Source of the DNA: JAJXWB01 sp037044955
GTDB lineage: Bacteria; Pseudomonadota; Alphaproteobacteria; Rhizobiales; Beijerinckiaceae
Assembly (NCBI GenBank): GCA_037044955.1
Contig: JBAOHX010000004.1
Span: 248,001-312,000 of the forward strand
DNA: 64,000 nt
Reading direction: 5' to 3'
The notes beneath the pieces were generated by a model, which made no database searches, was not told where the DNA came from, and saw nothing but the letters and a program-made list of their open reading frames with translations. The translations under genes were made by a program, and so were the position numbers. Numbering within the stretch: the stretch's first letter is position 1; every line of letters begins with the position of its first letter. Of the stretch, positions 1 to 8,274 are shown in pieces.

Positions 1-515
1 TCGGCGAGGAACGCCGGCAGCGAGGGCGAGCCCGTTTCCTCTTCGCCCTCGAGAAGGATCGTGACGTCGCAGGGCAGGCCGCCCGTCGCGACGAAGGCGC
101 GGCACGCCTCCACGAAGGTCATGAGCTGGCCCTTGTCGTCGGCGGCGCCGCGCCCGAAAATCTGCGGGCCGGTCGCGGCGTCCACGATCTTCGGCCCGAA
201 GGGATCGCTCTCCCAGAGATCGAGCGGATCGACCGGCTGCACGTCGTAATGCCCGTAGAACAGGACGTGCGGCGCGTCGCGCTGCGCGGCCTTGGCGCGC
301 GCCACCACCATCGGATGGCCCGCCGTCGCCCGCACGCTCGCCGCAAAGCCGATGGCGGACAGGTCTTGCGCCAGCCATTGCGCGGCCTTCGCGCATTCCG
401 CGCCGAAGGCGGGATCGGTCGAGATCGACTTGATGCGCATCAGCGCGAACAGGCGGTCGAGCGCGCCCTGCCGGTCGGCGTCAAGTTTTTCCAATACGTC
501 TTCGATCGATGCCAT
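1..515 (-). CDS. M20-family metallopeptidase, N-terminal part (truncated by window edge)
   Basis: The first ~171 residues of a zinc-dependent M20/M25/M40 peptidase (dipeptidase or deacylase type) are visible; the remainder lies beyond the window. The metal-binding stretch YGHYDVQP (His89, Asp91) and the bridging-aspartate motif GRGAADDKGQ (about residues 121-130) fit the family, and EGEEETGS near the edge carries the catalytic and metal-binding glutamates. No signal peptide is seen, so the enzyme is probably cytosolic. An AGGAG-like ribosome site just upstream supports the chosen ATG. The exact substrate cannot be told from this fragment. Confidence 0.88.
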   Translation of the reverse strand, partial: MASIEDVLEKLDADRQGALDRLFALMRIKSISTDPAFGAECAKAAQWLAQDLSAIGFAASVRATAGHPMVVARAKAAQRDAPHVLFYGHYDVQPVDPLDLWESDPFGPKIVDAATGPQIFGRGAADDKGQLMTFVEACRAFVATGGLPCDVTILLEGEEETGSPSLPAFLA

Positions 516-647
516 CGGCGGGAGCTCCTGCGTGAATCGAATCTAGCGCGCCTGTTCGAGCAGCGTCAAAACGCGCGCCTGGCCTGCTTGTTCCCGCCCC
601 GTCTCTGTCTTACACAGTATTGGCTCAGTATTTCGGGGGTAGTGGCG

Positions 648-1127
648 ATGTTGCGTATCGGATTTGTTGCGGTCGCTTTTTGTGTGGCCGTGTCCGGCCT
701 GACCGCGCGCGTGGCGCATGCGCAGGAAAGCGAGCTCTACGAGCCGCTGGTCGACGAGGACGCCAGGGGTTTCAAGCCCGCCAAATACCAGAAGGACCTG
801 GCCTATTGCCGCAAGCGCGCGGCGCCGCATGCCGAAAGGGCTGCGGCCCATGCGCAGGCCGCCAACGAGGGCGCGCAGCAGGTCGCCGCAGGGTCCGCCC
901 TCTCGGCCGCCGGCAGCATCGTGTCGGCGCTTCCCATTCCCGGCTTCACCGCCGCGCGCAACGTCTGGGCGGGCGGAACCGCGGCCGATGCGGTGGGCGG
1001 CGCAGTCGCGGCGGGCGGCGCGGCCAAGCAGGCGCAGGCCGGCGCTGCGGCCGGCGCGGCTGCGGGCGACTATCAGCTCGTGATCGACAATTGCCTCATC
1101 AAGCGCGGCTACCGGTTCCTGCGCTGA
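648..1127 (+). CDS. Exported glycine/alanine-rich protein with glycine-zipper character
   Basis: A 159-residue protein with an N-terminal signal peptide (hydrophobic stretch to about residue 24, cleavage near AHAQE). The mature part begins with a charged segment, followed by an Ala/Gly-rich region (about residues 75-140) with GxxxG-like spacing typical of glycine-zipper membrane proteins, and ends in a short Cys-containing tail (NCLIKRGYRFL). This arrangement is common in small periplasmic or outer-membrane proteins of Hyphomicrobiales. No enzymatic motif is visible. The ATG used gives the signal peptide; longer upstream readings in the same frame look like shadow sequence. Function unknown. 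Confidence 0.7.
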   Translation: MLRIGFVAVAFCVAVSGLTARVAHAQESELYEPLVDEDARGFKPAKYQKDLAYCRKRAAPHAERAAAHAQAANEGAQQVAAGSALSAAGSIVSALPIPGFTAARNVWAGGTAADAVGGAVAAGGAAKQAQAGAAAGAAAGDYQLVIDNCLIKRGYRFLR

Positions 1128-1139
1128 ATCGGCGAACGC

Positions 1140-1553
1140 TCAGACGATGAGCGCGAGCGTGGCGGCCTGGATGAGCGTCACGCCCAGCCAGTGGCCGCCA
1201 TCTATCGCCGAGACCGCCCACGGCCGGCCCTGGTAGGCGTAGTTCGTCACGATGGTCGGGGCGATGAAGCCGAGCCACGCCAGAGCGCCCGCGGCGAGCG
1301 CCGCCTTCATCGAGAATTGCGCGCCGGCGAAATGGATCAGCGCGCCGGCCAGCATCGCCGACATCACGAGTTCCGCGACGAAGGACAGGGCGAGCGCAAA
1401 GACCGGCGGCGAACTGCGCGACCCCTCGGCGGCGTCCGCCCGCAGGAGATCGAGCCCCGCCGCCCACGCGCGCCCGAAGACGCCGTACCAGACCGCGCCG
1501 AATATCCAACTTGCGATCGCCGCAGCGAGAATGGCGAGATAGGGCGGTTGCAT
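1140..1553 (-). CDS. DUF1761 family integral membrane protein
   Basis: A 137-residue protein with about four hydrophobic segments: one at the N-terminus containing WIFGAVWYGVFGRAW, two in the middle, and one at the C-terminus. The tryptophan-rich start (A-W-x-F-G-x-x-W-Y) and a length of ~130-140 residues match the DUF1761 family, whose function is unknown. It is convergent with the upstream exported protein and follows the HerA-like ATPase gene by 13 bases on the same strand, so the two may be co-transcribed. Confidence 0.75.
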   Translation of the reverse strand: MQPPYLAILAAAIASWIFGAVWYGVFGRAWAAGLDLLRADAAEGSRSSPPVFALALSFVAELVMSAMLAGALIHFAGAQFSMKAALAAGALAWLGFIAPTIVTNYAYQGRPWAVSAIDGGHWLGVTLIQAATLALIV

Positions 1554-1566
1554 CGACTGCTCCCGG

Positions 1567-3141
1567 CTACCGCGACAGGCCTCCGAGCACGCCGCGCAGG
1601 ATGGCGCGCGTGATCTGCGTGCCGACGGAGCGCGCCGCCGATTGCGCCGCCGAGCGCACGATCATCTCGCCGGTCGACATGCGCGGGCGCTTGCCCTTGC
1701 CGTTGCCTGCCGCAGCGCCGCCGCCCAGCACGCCGCCGAGCATGCCGCCGATCTGCCCGAGAATGCCGCCGCTGGAGGCTTCGGCCGGCTGCTCTTCGCC
1801 GCCGGCGGCCTCGGCATGGCCGGACGCGCGCTTCTGCAGGATTTCGAACGCGGATTCGCGATCGACAGGCGTGTCGTATTTGCCGACGAGCGCGCTCGCC
1901 TTGATCGTCGCGGCGCGCTCGGCGTCGGTGACCGGGCCGACACGGCCGGACGGCGGCGCGATCAGCGCGCGGTCGACCATATCCGGAGAGCCCTTGAGGT
2001 CGAGCATCGAGACCAGCGCCTCGCCGACGCCGAGCTGCATGATGACCTGCGCCGTGTCGAAGGCCGGATTCTGGCGAAAGGTGTCGGCGGCGGCCTTTAC
2101 CGCCTTCTGGTCGCGCGGCGTGAAGGCGCGCAGCGCGTGCTGCACGCGGTTGCCGAGCTGGCCGAGCACGGTTTCCGGCACGTCGAGCGGATTCTGCGTC
2201 ACGAAATAGACGCCGACGCCCTTCGAGCGGATGAGGCGCACGACCTGTTCGATCGCCGTCATCAGCGCCTTCGGCGCATTGTCGAACAGGAGATGCGCCT
2301 CGTCGAAGAAGAAGACGAGCTTCGGCTTTTCGGGATCGCCCACTTCCGGCAGGTGTTCGAACAGTTCCGACAGCATCCACAGCAGGAAGGTGGCGTAGAG
2401 CTTTGGCGAGCGCATCAGCTTGTCGGCCGCCAGTATGTTGATGATGCCGCGCCCGTCGCGGTCGGTGCGCAGGAAGTCGGCGATGTCGAGCGCCGGCTCG
2501 CCGAAGAATTTTTCCGCGCCCTGGTTTTCCAGCACCAGCAACTGCCGCTGGATCGCGCCGATCGTGGCGGTGGCGACATTGCCGTATTTCGTGGTGAGTT
2601 CCGAAGCGTGGTCGGCGACGAATTGCAGCGTCGCGCGCAGGTCCTTCAGGTCGAGCAGCGCGAGGCCCTGATCGTCGGCGACGCGGAAGACGATGTTGAG
2701 CACGCCTTCCTGCGTGTCGTTGAGTTCGAGCAGGCGCGCGGTGAGCAGCGGGCCCATTTCCGAAATCGTCGCGCGGATGGGATGGCCCTGTTCGCCGAAC
2801 ACGTCCCAGAACACGACCGGGAAATTGTCGGGCGCATAGGTCAGGCCCAGCTCCTGCGCGCGCTTGACGAAGGGCGGCTTGGAATCGCCGGGCTGCGAAA
2901 TGCCGGACAGATCGCCCTTCACGTCGGCGGCGAAGACGGACGTGCCGGCGTTGCAGAAACCTTCCGCGAGCTTTTGCAGCGTCACCGTCTTGCCGGTGCC
3001 GGTCGCCCCGGTCACGAGCCCGTGCCGGTTGCCGAGCGGCAGGTTGAGATAGCGGTACACGCCCGCCGCGCCCGCGCCGCTCTTGCCGACGAGAATCTTG
3101 CCCTCAACCTGATTGGGATCGTCGGCCACGGATCGCTCCAT
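1567..3141 (-). CDS. HerA-like ATPase / DUF853 family
   Basis: A ~524-residue P-loop ATPase of the DUF853 (YjgR) branch of the HerA/FtsK superfamily. Walker A is GATGTGKT near the N-terminus and Walker B is LVFFFDEAHLLF in the middle; a glutamine-containing sensor segment (YFVTQNPLD) follows. The C-terminal part has a Gly-rich low-complexity region (LGGVLGGGAAAGNGKGK) before a basic tail. HerA relatives translocate DNA, but the DUF853 branch has no settled role. The start is uncertain: an in-frame TTG lies nine codons further upstream, and neither has a strong ribosome site. Confidence 0.85.
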   Translation of the reverse strand: MERSVADDPNQVEGKILVGKSGAGAAGVYRYLNLPLGNRHGLVTGATGTGKTVTLQKLAEGFCNAGTSVFAADVKGDLSGISQPGDSKPPFVKRAQELGLTYAPDNFPVVFWDVFGEQGHPIRATISEMGPLLTARLLELNDTQEGVLNIVFRVADDQGLALLDLKDLRATLQFVADHASELTTKYGNVATATIGAIQRQLLVLENQGAEKFFGEPALDIADFLRTDRDGRGIINILAADKLMRSPKLYATFLLWMLSELFEHLPEVGDPEKPKLVFFFDEAHLLFDNAPKALMTAIEQVVRLIRSKGVGVYFVTQNPLDVPETVLGQLGNRVQHALRAFTPRDQKAVKAAADTFRQNPAFDTAQVIMQLGVGEALVSMLDLKGSPDMVDRALIAPPSGRVGPVTDAERAATIKASALVGKYDTPVDRESAFEILQKRASGHAEAAGGEEQPAEASSGGILGQIGGMLGGVLGGGAAAGNGKGKRPRMSTGEMIVRSAAQSAARSVGTQITRAILRGVLGGLSR

Positions 3142-3350
3142 TGCTGCTGGCGCGGCTTGCGCGCGCAATACCTGTGAACGCCCGGCTTATACGGCAAGAG
3201 CCGCCCGCGCGCCACGGCCGCCGCGAGGCGCGGCGACCGCTTTTCAGCCTTGCATTTTCATGGACTGGCGGCGACTAATCTTTCGCCGTTCCGGCCGCGC
3301 CGGCCTTCCGGCGAGCGCATAGTCGAAGGTTTCATACTCAAGAGGTTGTC

Positions 3351-3770
3351 ATGGAAGAACTTATTCAGCGCATCGTCGCCGCCACCGGCATCGACGAGAA
3401 CGTCGCTCATCAGGCCGTCGGCCTGATTCTCGGATTTCTGAAGAAGCACGCTCCCGAAGGAGCCATCGGCGATCTCATCAACGCCATTCCCGGCAGCGAC
3501 GAGGCGGTCGAGCAGAATGCCGGCGCCGGCGGCGGCGGCCTCATGGGCGCGCTCGGCGGCCTGCTCGGCGGCCTCGGCGGTTCGGCGGGCAGCGCCGGCG
3601 GCCTGATGGCGCTCGCCGGCCAGCTCAAGGACAAGGGGCTCGACATGGACCAGATCAAGGGCGTCGGCCAGCAGATCTTCGAGTTCGGCGGCGAGCAGAT
3701 CGGCCCCGACCGGATCAAGGAAATCGCCCGGGGCATTCCCGGCCTGTCGCAGATGGTCGGCGAGGCCTAA
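3351..3770 (+). CDS. Small DUF2267/DUF2780-like protein with Gly-rich centre
   Basis: A 139-residue soluble protein. Residues 1-45 form a predicted helical domain (ELIQRIVAATGIDENVAHQAVG), residues 55-85 are a Gly-rich linker (GGGLMGALGGLLGGLGG), and the C-terminal ~55 residues are again helical, ending in IPGLSQMVG. Proteins of this shape occur widely in alphaproteobacteria and resemble DUF2267/DUF2780, but the family assignment is tentative. A palindromic intergenic repeat follows immediately downstream. No function can be inferred. Confidence 0.7.
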   Translation: MEELIQRIVAATGIDENVAHQAVGLILGFLKKHAPEGAIGDLINAIPGSDEAVEQNAGAGGGGLMGALGGLLGGLGGSAGSAGGLMALAGQLKDKGLDMDQIKGVGQQIFEFGGEQIGPDRIKEIARGIPGLSQMVGEA

Positions 3771-3790
3771 CCGAGCGGATCGCCTCGCGT

Positions 3791-3882
3791 GTCATTCCCG
3801 CGAAAGCGGGAATCCAGCAGGCCAAGATCCCGACAGTCGCTCTGGATTCCCGATCGCTTGCTCCGCAAGCGTCGGGAGTGAC
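3791..3882. repeat. Dispersed palindromic repeat element (REP/RIME-like)
   Basis: The element starts GTCATTCCCGCGAAAGCGGG and closes with the inverted form CGGGAGTGAC. It contains an inner hairpin CCCGCGAAAGCGGG, the inverted pair AATCCAG / CTGGATT, and a second hairpin GCTTGCTCCGCAAGC. This is the familiar 'WIPAFAGMT' palindrome class scattered through many alphaproteobacterial genomes. It lies between the convergent ends of the preceding small gene and the HAD hydrolase gene, so it may also act as a bidirectional transcript end. Confidence 0.8.
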
Positions 3883-3899
3883 AGGGTTGCAGGCAAGGC

Positions 3900-4563
3900 T
3901 TACAGCGTCAGCAGCCCGGCGAGCCCGTCCAGCGTGGCCGCCGGGCGAAGGTCCTTGTACTCGTCCGGCGCCTGCGTGCGGTTGATCCACACGGCGCGAA
4001 ATCCGAATTTCGCGGCGCCGGCCACATCCCAGCGGTTCGACGACTGGAACGACGCCTGCGACGGCGCGACGCCATAGCGCGCGCACGACACGCTCGTAGA
4101 CCCTGAAGTCCGTCTTGAACACGCCCACTTCCGCGACCGAGATCGAGGGATCGAGCAGGTCCGAAAGCCCCGCCGAGCGCACGGCGCTGTCGAGCATGTC
4201 GGGCGTGCCGTTGGAGAGGATGACCAGCTTGGCGCCGCGCGCCTTCAGGGCGCGCAGCGTCGGCGCTACGTCCGCGAATGCGTCGAGCGTCTCGTAGGCC
4301 GCCAGCAGCTTTTCGCGCGCCTCGGCCGAAATGCCGCCGCAGCGCGCCGCGGCGAAATCCAGCGCGTCCTCGGTCAGCGCCATGAAGTCGCGGTAGGCGC
4401 CCATCAGCGAGCGCGTCCACGTATATTCGAGCTGCTTCGTCCGCCAGATGTCGGAAAGCCTGTCGGCCTCGCCGCCGACCAGCGTGCGATGGCGGGCGAC
4501 GGCCGAATGCACGTCGAACAACGTGCCGTAGGCGTCGAAGACGTAGAGGCCGTAAGCGCTCAT
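3900..4563 (-). CDS. Haloacid dehalogenase type II (HAD hydrolase), frame broken near 4085
   Basis: A HAD-superfamily hydrolase of the L-2-haloacid dehalogenase type. The nucleophile motif FDAYGTLFDV (Asp10 region) is at the N-terminus, motif II is LVILSNGT, and the family signature QSSNRWDVAGAAKFGFRAVW carries the acidic motif. The reading frame changes once near 4083-4090: upstream it reads FKTDFRVYERVV and downstream it continues as CARYGVAPSQASFQSSNRWDV in another frame. The restored protein would be ~220 residues, normal for the family. ATG overlaps the stop of murJ (ATGA), so it is the last gene of the glycosyltransferase-murJ operon. One missing or added base, probably an error, explains the break. 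Confidence 0.8.
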
Positions 4564-6137
4564 TTGCCCGTCTCCCGCGCGATGTCGGCCGGCCTGGCGC
4601 GGCGCGCGCCTTTCAGCGCGGAAAGATCGAGCCCGATCGCCTTCGCCGCGCCGAAGAAGACGAGGACGTAGGCGATCATGCCGGCGAGGCCGAGCGCCAT
4701 GAGTTCGGCGATGGACGCGAATCCGTCGAAGCGCTGCGCGAATTCGCGCGCAAAGCGATCGCCGAACAATGCGATGGCCGTGAGGACCAGCGCGCCGGCG
4801 AGGCTCGCCGTCGCGACCTTCCTCAACACGGCGTTCGGCCGCATCGCGCCGGCGCGCAGCGCCAGAAAGACGAGAATGCCGAAATTGATCCAGGCGCCGA
4901 GCGCGGTCGCCAGCGCCAGCCCCGGCGCGCCGAGCGGCTTGTAGAGAAAGATCTTCAGCCCGACGTTGAGCGCCACCGCGACCAGCGAGGCGACCATCGG
5001 CGTCGTCGTGTCGCCGCGCGCCTGAAAGCTCGCGCGCGCCGACGAGATGAGCACGATGGCGATGAGGCCGATGGCGTAGGCGCCGAGCACATGCGCCGAC
5101 GCCAGCGCATCGGCGTCGGTAAACCGCCCGCGCACGAAAACCGCGCGCATGATGAGTTCCGGGATGGTCAGGAAGGCGACGAAGAACGGCATGGCGAGCG
5201 CGATCGTCAGCGCCATCGTGCGGTTCTGCGCGCGGATCGCCTCGTCCGGCGCGCCGGCGGAAAAGGCGCGGCTCATTTCCGGCAGCAGCACGGTGCCCGC
5301 CGCAATGCCGATCACGCCGATCGGCAATTGGTAGATGCGGTCGGCATAGTAGATCGACGACGGCCCGCCTGTCGGCAGCAGCGACGAGATGATCGTGTCG
5401 GCGAAGAGCGCGATCTGCACGCCGGCCGAACCGATCACGGCCGGCCCCAGCGCCTTGAAGAATTGTTTTGCGTCCTTGTCCCAGCGCGGTCGGGAAATGC
5501 GCGAGCCGACGCCCGCGCGCCGCGTGGCGATTTCCAGCAGCAGCAATTCGGCGAGCCCCGCCAGCGCGACGCCGGTCGCAGCCGCATAGCCGGCGTTCGG
5601 AAACAGGAAGGCAAGCGACAGGGCGACGATCATCGTCAGGTTGAGCAGCACCGGCGCGAAGGCGGCGGCCGCGAATTTCTCGTTGGCGTTGAGCACGCCC
5701 GCATGCAGCGTCACCAGCGTCACGAACAGGAGGTACGGAAAGGTCACGCGCGTCAGCGCGACGGCGAGGTCGAATTTTTGCGGATCGTCGCGAAAGCCCG
5801 GCGCCAGCAGATCGACAAGGACCGGCGTGAAGACGAGCGCCAGGACGAGCAATACGATCTGCGAAGCGAGCAGCAGCGTGAAGATGCGGCTGGAAAAGGT
5901 CTTCGCCTCGGTCGCGCCTTCCGTCTCCAGCACGCGCGCGTAGGAGGGAACGAAGGCGGCGTTGAACGCGCCCTCGCCGAAGATCGCGCGGAAATGATTG
6001 GGCAGGCGGAAGGCGACGACGAAGGCGTCGTTGAGGAGGCCCGCGCCGAGCGTGGCGGCGAGCACGATATCGCGCGCGAAACCCGTGATGCGCGACAGCA
6101 GCGTGAAGCCGCCGACAGAGAGCAGGTTGCGGATCAT
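4560..6137 (-). CDS. murJ: Lipid II flippase MurJ
   Basis: A 525-residue polytopic membrane protein of the MurJ/MviN family, which flips the peptidoglycan precursor lipid II across the inner membrane. The N-terminus MIRNLLSVGGFTLLSRITGFARD is characteristic of the family, as are the motifs NDAFVVAFRLPNHFR and GEGAFNAAFVPSY. About 14 hydrophobic segments can be traced. The chosen ATG overlaps the stop of the upstream glycosyltransferase by four bases (ATGA), which fixes the start; longer in-frame readings extend into that gene and are shadow. Length matches the usual 500-530 residues. Confidence 0.95.
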   Translation of the reverse strand: MIRNLLSVGGFTLLSRITGFARDIVLAATLGAGLLNDAFVVAFRLPNHFRAIFGEGAFNAAFVPSYARVLETEGATEAKTFSSRIFTLLLASQIVLLVLALVFTPVLVDLLAPGFRDDPQKFDLAVALTRVTFPYLLFVTLVTLHAGVLNANEKFAAAAFAPVLLNLTMIVALSLAFLFPNAGYAAATGVALAGLAELLLLEIATRRAGVGSRISRPRWDKDAKQFFKALGPAVIGSAGVQIALFADTIISSLLPTGGPSSIYYADRIYQLPIGVIGIAAGTVLLPEMSRAFSAGAPDEAIRAQNRTMALTIALAMPFFVAFLTIPELIMRAVFVRGRFTDADALASAHVLGAYAIGLIAIVLISSARASFQARGDTTTPMVASLVAVALNVGLKIFLYKPLGAPGLALATALGAWINFGILVFLALRAGAMRPNAVLRKVATASLAGALVLTAIALFGDRFAREFAQRFDGFASIAELMALGLAGMIAYVLVFFGAAKAIGLDLSALKGARRARPADIARETGK

Positions 6138-7132
6138 TCGGCCGCGCGCGGCGTCACGCCGCCACGCGCGGCGCGATCGCGTTCGTCGACGGAGAGATGT
6201 TCGGCGACGATGTAGAGCGGACGCCCCTTCACCTCGGCGAAGATGCGGCCGACATATTCGCCGAGCACGCCGAGCGACATGAGCTGGATGCCGGAGAGGA
6301 AGCTGATCGAGACGATGAGCGAGGCGTAGCCCGGCACGTCCGTGCCGTGGATCAGCGTGGAAACCACCATGTAGACGGCGGCGAACAGCGAGATGAACGA
6401 GACCGTCACGCCGATGAACGTCCACACCATCAGCGGCACGGTCGAAAAGGACATGAGCCCGTCGAGCGCGAAGCGCGTCAGCTTGCGATAGGTGAATTTC
6501 GATTGGCCGTGCGCCCGCTCGCTGTCCTGAAAGGGCACGCCGATCGACTTGAAGCCGATCCAGGAATAGAGGCCCTTGTTGAAGCGCGCGCGCTCGCGCA
6601 TGCGCATCAGCGCGTTCACCGCCTTGCGGTCGAGCAGCCGGAAATCGCCGGCGCCGGGCGGCAGCCGCGTTTCGCCCAGACGCGCGAACAGGCGATAGAA
6701 GCGCTGGGTCAGCGCGCGCCGCAGCGCGGAATCGGTCGAGCGGTCGCTGCGCAGGCCGTAGACATTGCCGTAGCCCTCGCGCCACTTGGCCACCATGTCG
6801 GGGATGGCTTCGGGCGGATGCTGGAGATCGGCGTCCATGATGACGACGGCGCGGCCGCGCGCGTGATCGAGCCCGGCGGCGATGGCGACTTCCTTGCCGA
6901 AATTGCGGCTGAAGGAAATCGCGTCGACGCGGCGGTCCAGCACATGGGCGGCGCGCACGGCCTCCATCGTCCGGTCCTGCGATCCGTCGTCGACGAAGAT
7001 GATCTCGTGCGAGGCCACGCAGCCTTCCAGCGCCGGCGTCAGGCGTTCGACCAGAAGCGGAACATTGTCGGCCTCGTTGTAAACGGGCACGAGAACGGTC
7101 AATTCCGGTATCTTGTGGGCCTCGGGGGCCAA
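6134..7132 (-). CDS. GT2-family polyprenyl-phosphate glycosyltransferase (GtrB/ArnC/DPM1-like)
   Basis: A 332-residue membrane-associated glycosyltransferase family 2 enzyme. It shows the nucleotide-sugar binding start LTVLVPVYNEADNVP, EIIFVDDGSQD, the metal-binding DADLQHPPE, and an acceptor-side segment followed by two C-terminal transmembrane helices (about residues 232-260 and 268-292). Members transfer a sugar to polyprenyl phosphate for later use in lipid or polysaccharide modification. It heads an operon with murJ and a HAD hydrolase and diverges from a ChbG/HpnK-like deacetylase gene, so cell-envelope or hopanoid-type glycoconjugate work is likely; the exact sugar is unknown. Confidence 0.9.
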   Translation of the reverse strand: MAPEAHKIPELTVLVPVYNEADNVPLLVERLTPALEGCVASHEIIFVDDGSQDRTMEAVRAAHVLDRRVDAISFSRNFGKEVAIAAGLDHARGRAVVIMDADLQHPPEAIPDMVAKWREGYGNVYGLRSDRSTDSALRRALTQRFYRLFARLGETRLPPGAGDFRLLDRKAVNALMRMRERARFNKGLYSWIGFKSIGVPFQDSERAHGQSKFTYRKLTRFALDGLMSFSTVPLMVWTFIGVTVSFISLFAAVYMVVSTLIHGTDVPGYASLIVSISFLSGIQLMSLGVLGEYVGRIFAEVKGRPLYIVAEHLSVDERDRAARGGVTPRAAE

Positions 7133-7234
7133 AGGCGTCTCCGGCTGGAAAAGCTGCGCTTCGCTCGGGATTAGGCTTAGAGCGCGCGAGGGAAAAGGGG
7201 AAGGCGGTTTTTGGCGGACAGCGATCTCGTCGGC

Positions 7235-7270
7235 TTGCAGGTAAACACGCAGGTAAACTTGCAGGTAAAT
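7235..7270. repeat. Three tandem 12-bp repeats upstream of the deacetylase gene
   Basis: Three consecutive 12-base units, TTGCAGGTAAAC, ACGCAGGTAAAC and TTGCAGGTAAAT, share the core GCAGGTAAA. They sit in the intergenic region between the divergent glycosyltransferase and ChbG-like genes. A degenerate copy (TCGCTAAGGTGAAC) follows. Iterated direct repeats in a divergent promoter region may be regulator binding sites. Confidence 0.75.
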
Positions 7271-7342
7271 TCGCTAAGGTGAACCTGCGATGAAAATGCG
7301 CCGGAAAGGCAGCGCGGTCCCGTGGCCGGCGCCGGGGAGTTC

Positions 7343-8197
7343 ATGACGGATTTCGATTTCATTCTCTGCGCCGACGATTACGGCATGACCGAAGCGGTGA
7401 GTCGCGGGTTGCTCGAAGCGGCCGCGGCCGGCCGGATTTCGGCGGCCTCCGCCATGACGTCGCTGCCGGACTGGAGGCGGGCGGCGCGCGACTGGGCGGC
7501 GGCCCGCCCGGCCGTCGATCTCGGCCTGCACGTCACGCTCACTGTCGGCGCCCCGCTCGGCGCCATGCCGCGGTTCGCGCCCGGCGGCGCGTTTCCGGGG
7601 CTTGGCGCGCTGGCCGCCGCCGCCGTCGCGCGCCGCCTGCCGCGCGAGGAAATCGAGGCGGAGATCGGCCGGCAGATCGACGCTTTTTGCGAGGCCTTCG
7701 GCGCGCCGCCGACCCATGTCGACGGCCACCAGCACGTGCATGTCCTGCCGGGCGTGCGCGGCGCGCTTTTCTCGGCGCTGGCGCGGCGCGGCCTGTCGCT
7801 TCTGCCGGTGCGCGACAGTTCCGACGCGCCGGGCCGAATCGCGCGCCGCCGCGCCCATTCGGCCAAGGCCTTGAAGGTGAATGCCCTGGCCACGGGCTTT
7901 CGGCGCGCGGCGCATCATGCGGGCCATGCGCTCAATCAGGGGTTCGCCGGCTATTCGGATTTCGCGCCCGACGGATATGGCGCGCGCCAGTTCGGCTCCT
8001 ATCTGGTCGCGCCGGGTCCCCGCCATCTCGTCATGTGCCATCCCGGCCGCGTCGACGATGCGCTGCGCCGCCTCGATCCCGTGACGGAAGCGCGCGAACG
8101 CGAGCTCGCCTTCCTCACGTCGCAGGAATTTGCGGAGCTGCTCGCCGAAAAAGGCGCGCGGCTCGTTCGCTACACGGCGTGGTTAACGCGCCCTTAA
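7343..8197 (+). CDS. ChbG/HpnK-family polysaccharide deacetylase-like protein
   Basis: A 284-residue member of the YdjC/ChbG/HpnK family, metal-dependent deacetylases acting on N-acetylated sugars or hopanoid sugar head groups. The metal-binding aspartates are in ILCADDYGMT near the N-terminus, a His in LGLHVTLTVG, and the histidine cluster in THVDGHQHVHVLP near residue 125; CHPG occurs near the C-terminus. It diverges from the GT2 glycosyltransferase, which suggests a shared glycolipid pathway, though HpnK-type activity is only inferred. The last codons and stop overlap a perfect CtrA box that serves the next gene. Confidence 0.88.
   Translation: MTDFDFILCADDYGMTEAVSRGLLEAAAAGRISAASAMTSLPDWRRAARDWAAARPAVDLGLHVTLTVGAPLGAMPRFAPGGAFPGLGALAAAAVARRLPREEIEAEIGRQIDAFCEAFGAPPTHVDGHQHVHVLPGVRGALFSALARRGLSLLPVRDSSDAPGRIARRRAHSAKALKVNALATGFRRAAHHAGHALNQGFAGYSDFAPDGYGARQFGSYLVAPGPRHLVMCHPGRVDDALRRLDPVTEARERELAFLTSQEFAELLAEKGARLVRYTAWLTRP
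8183..8197 (+). promoter_or_regulatory. Perfect CtrA-type box (TTAA-N7-TTAA) upstream of the chemoreceptor
   Basis: The sequence TTAACGCGCCCTTAA matches the full alphaproteobacterial CtrA consensus TTAA-N7-TTAA. It covers the end of the deacetylase gene and lies 78 bases before the chemoreceptor start. CtrA commonly controls motility and chemotaxis genes in alphaproteobacteria, which fits the downstream gene. Binding is inferred, not shown. Confidence 0.65.
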
Positions 8198-8274
8198 CCG
8201 CGCGTCCTCATTCTTGCGCCGACACGATTCCGGACGGCGCGCGCGCGGGCCGTTCAACCACGCCAGAGCCGCCA

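Noticed and set aside
4560..6785. 741-residue version of MurJ
   Set aside because: The extra N-terminal 216 residues are Arg-rich shadow of the glycosyltransferase gene; the ATGA overlap fixes the true start.
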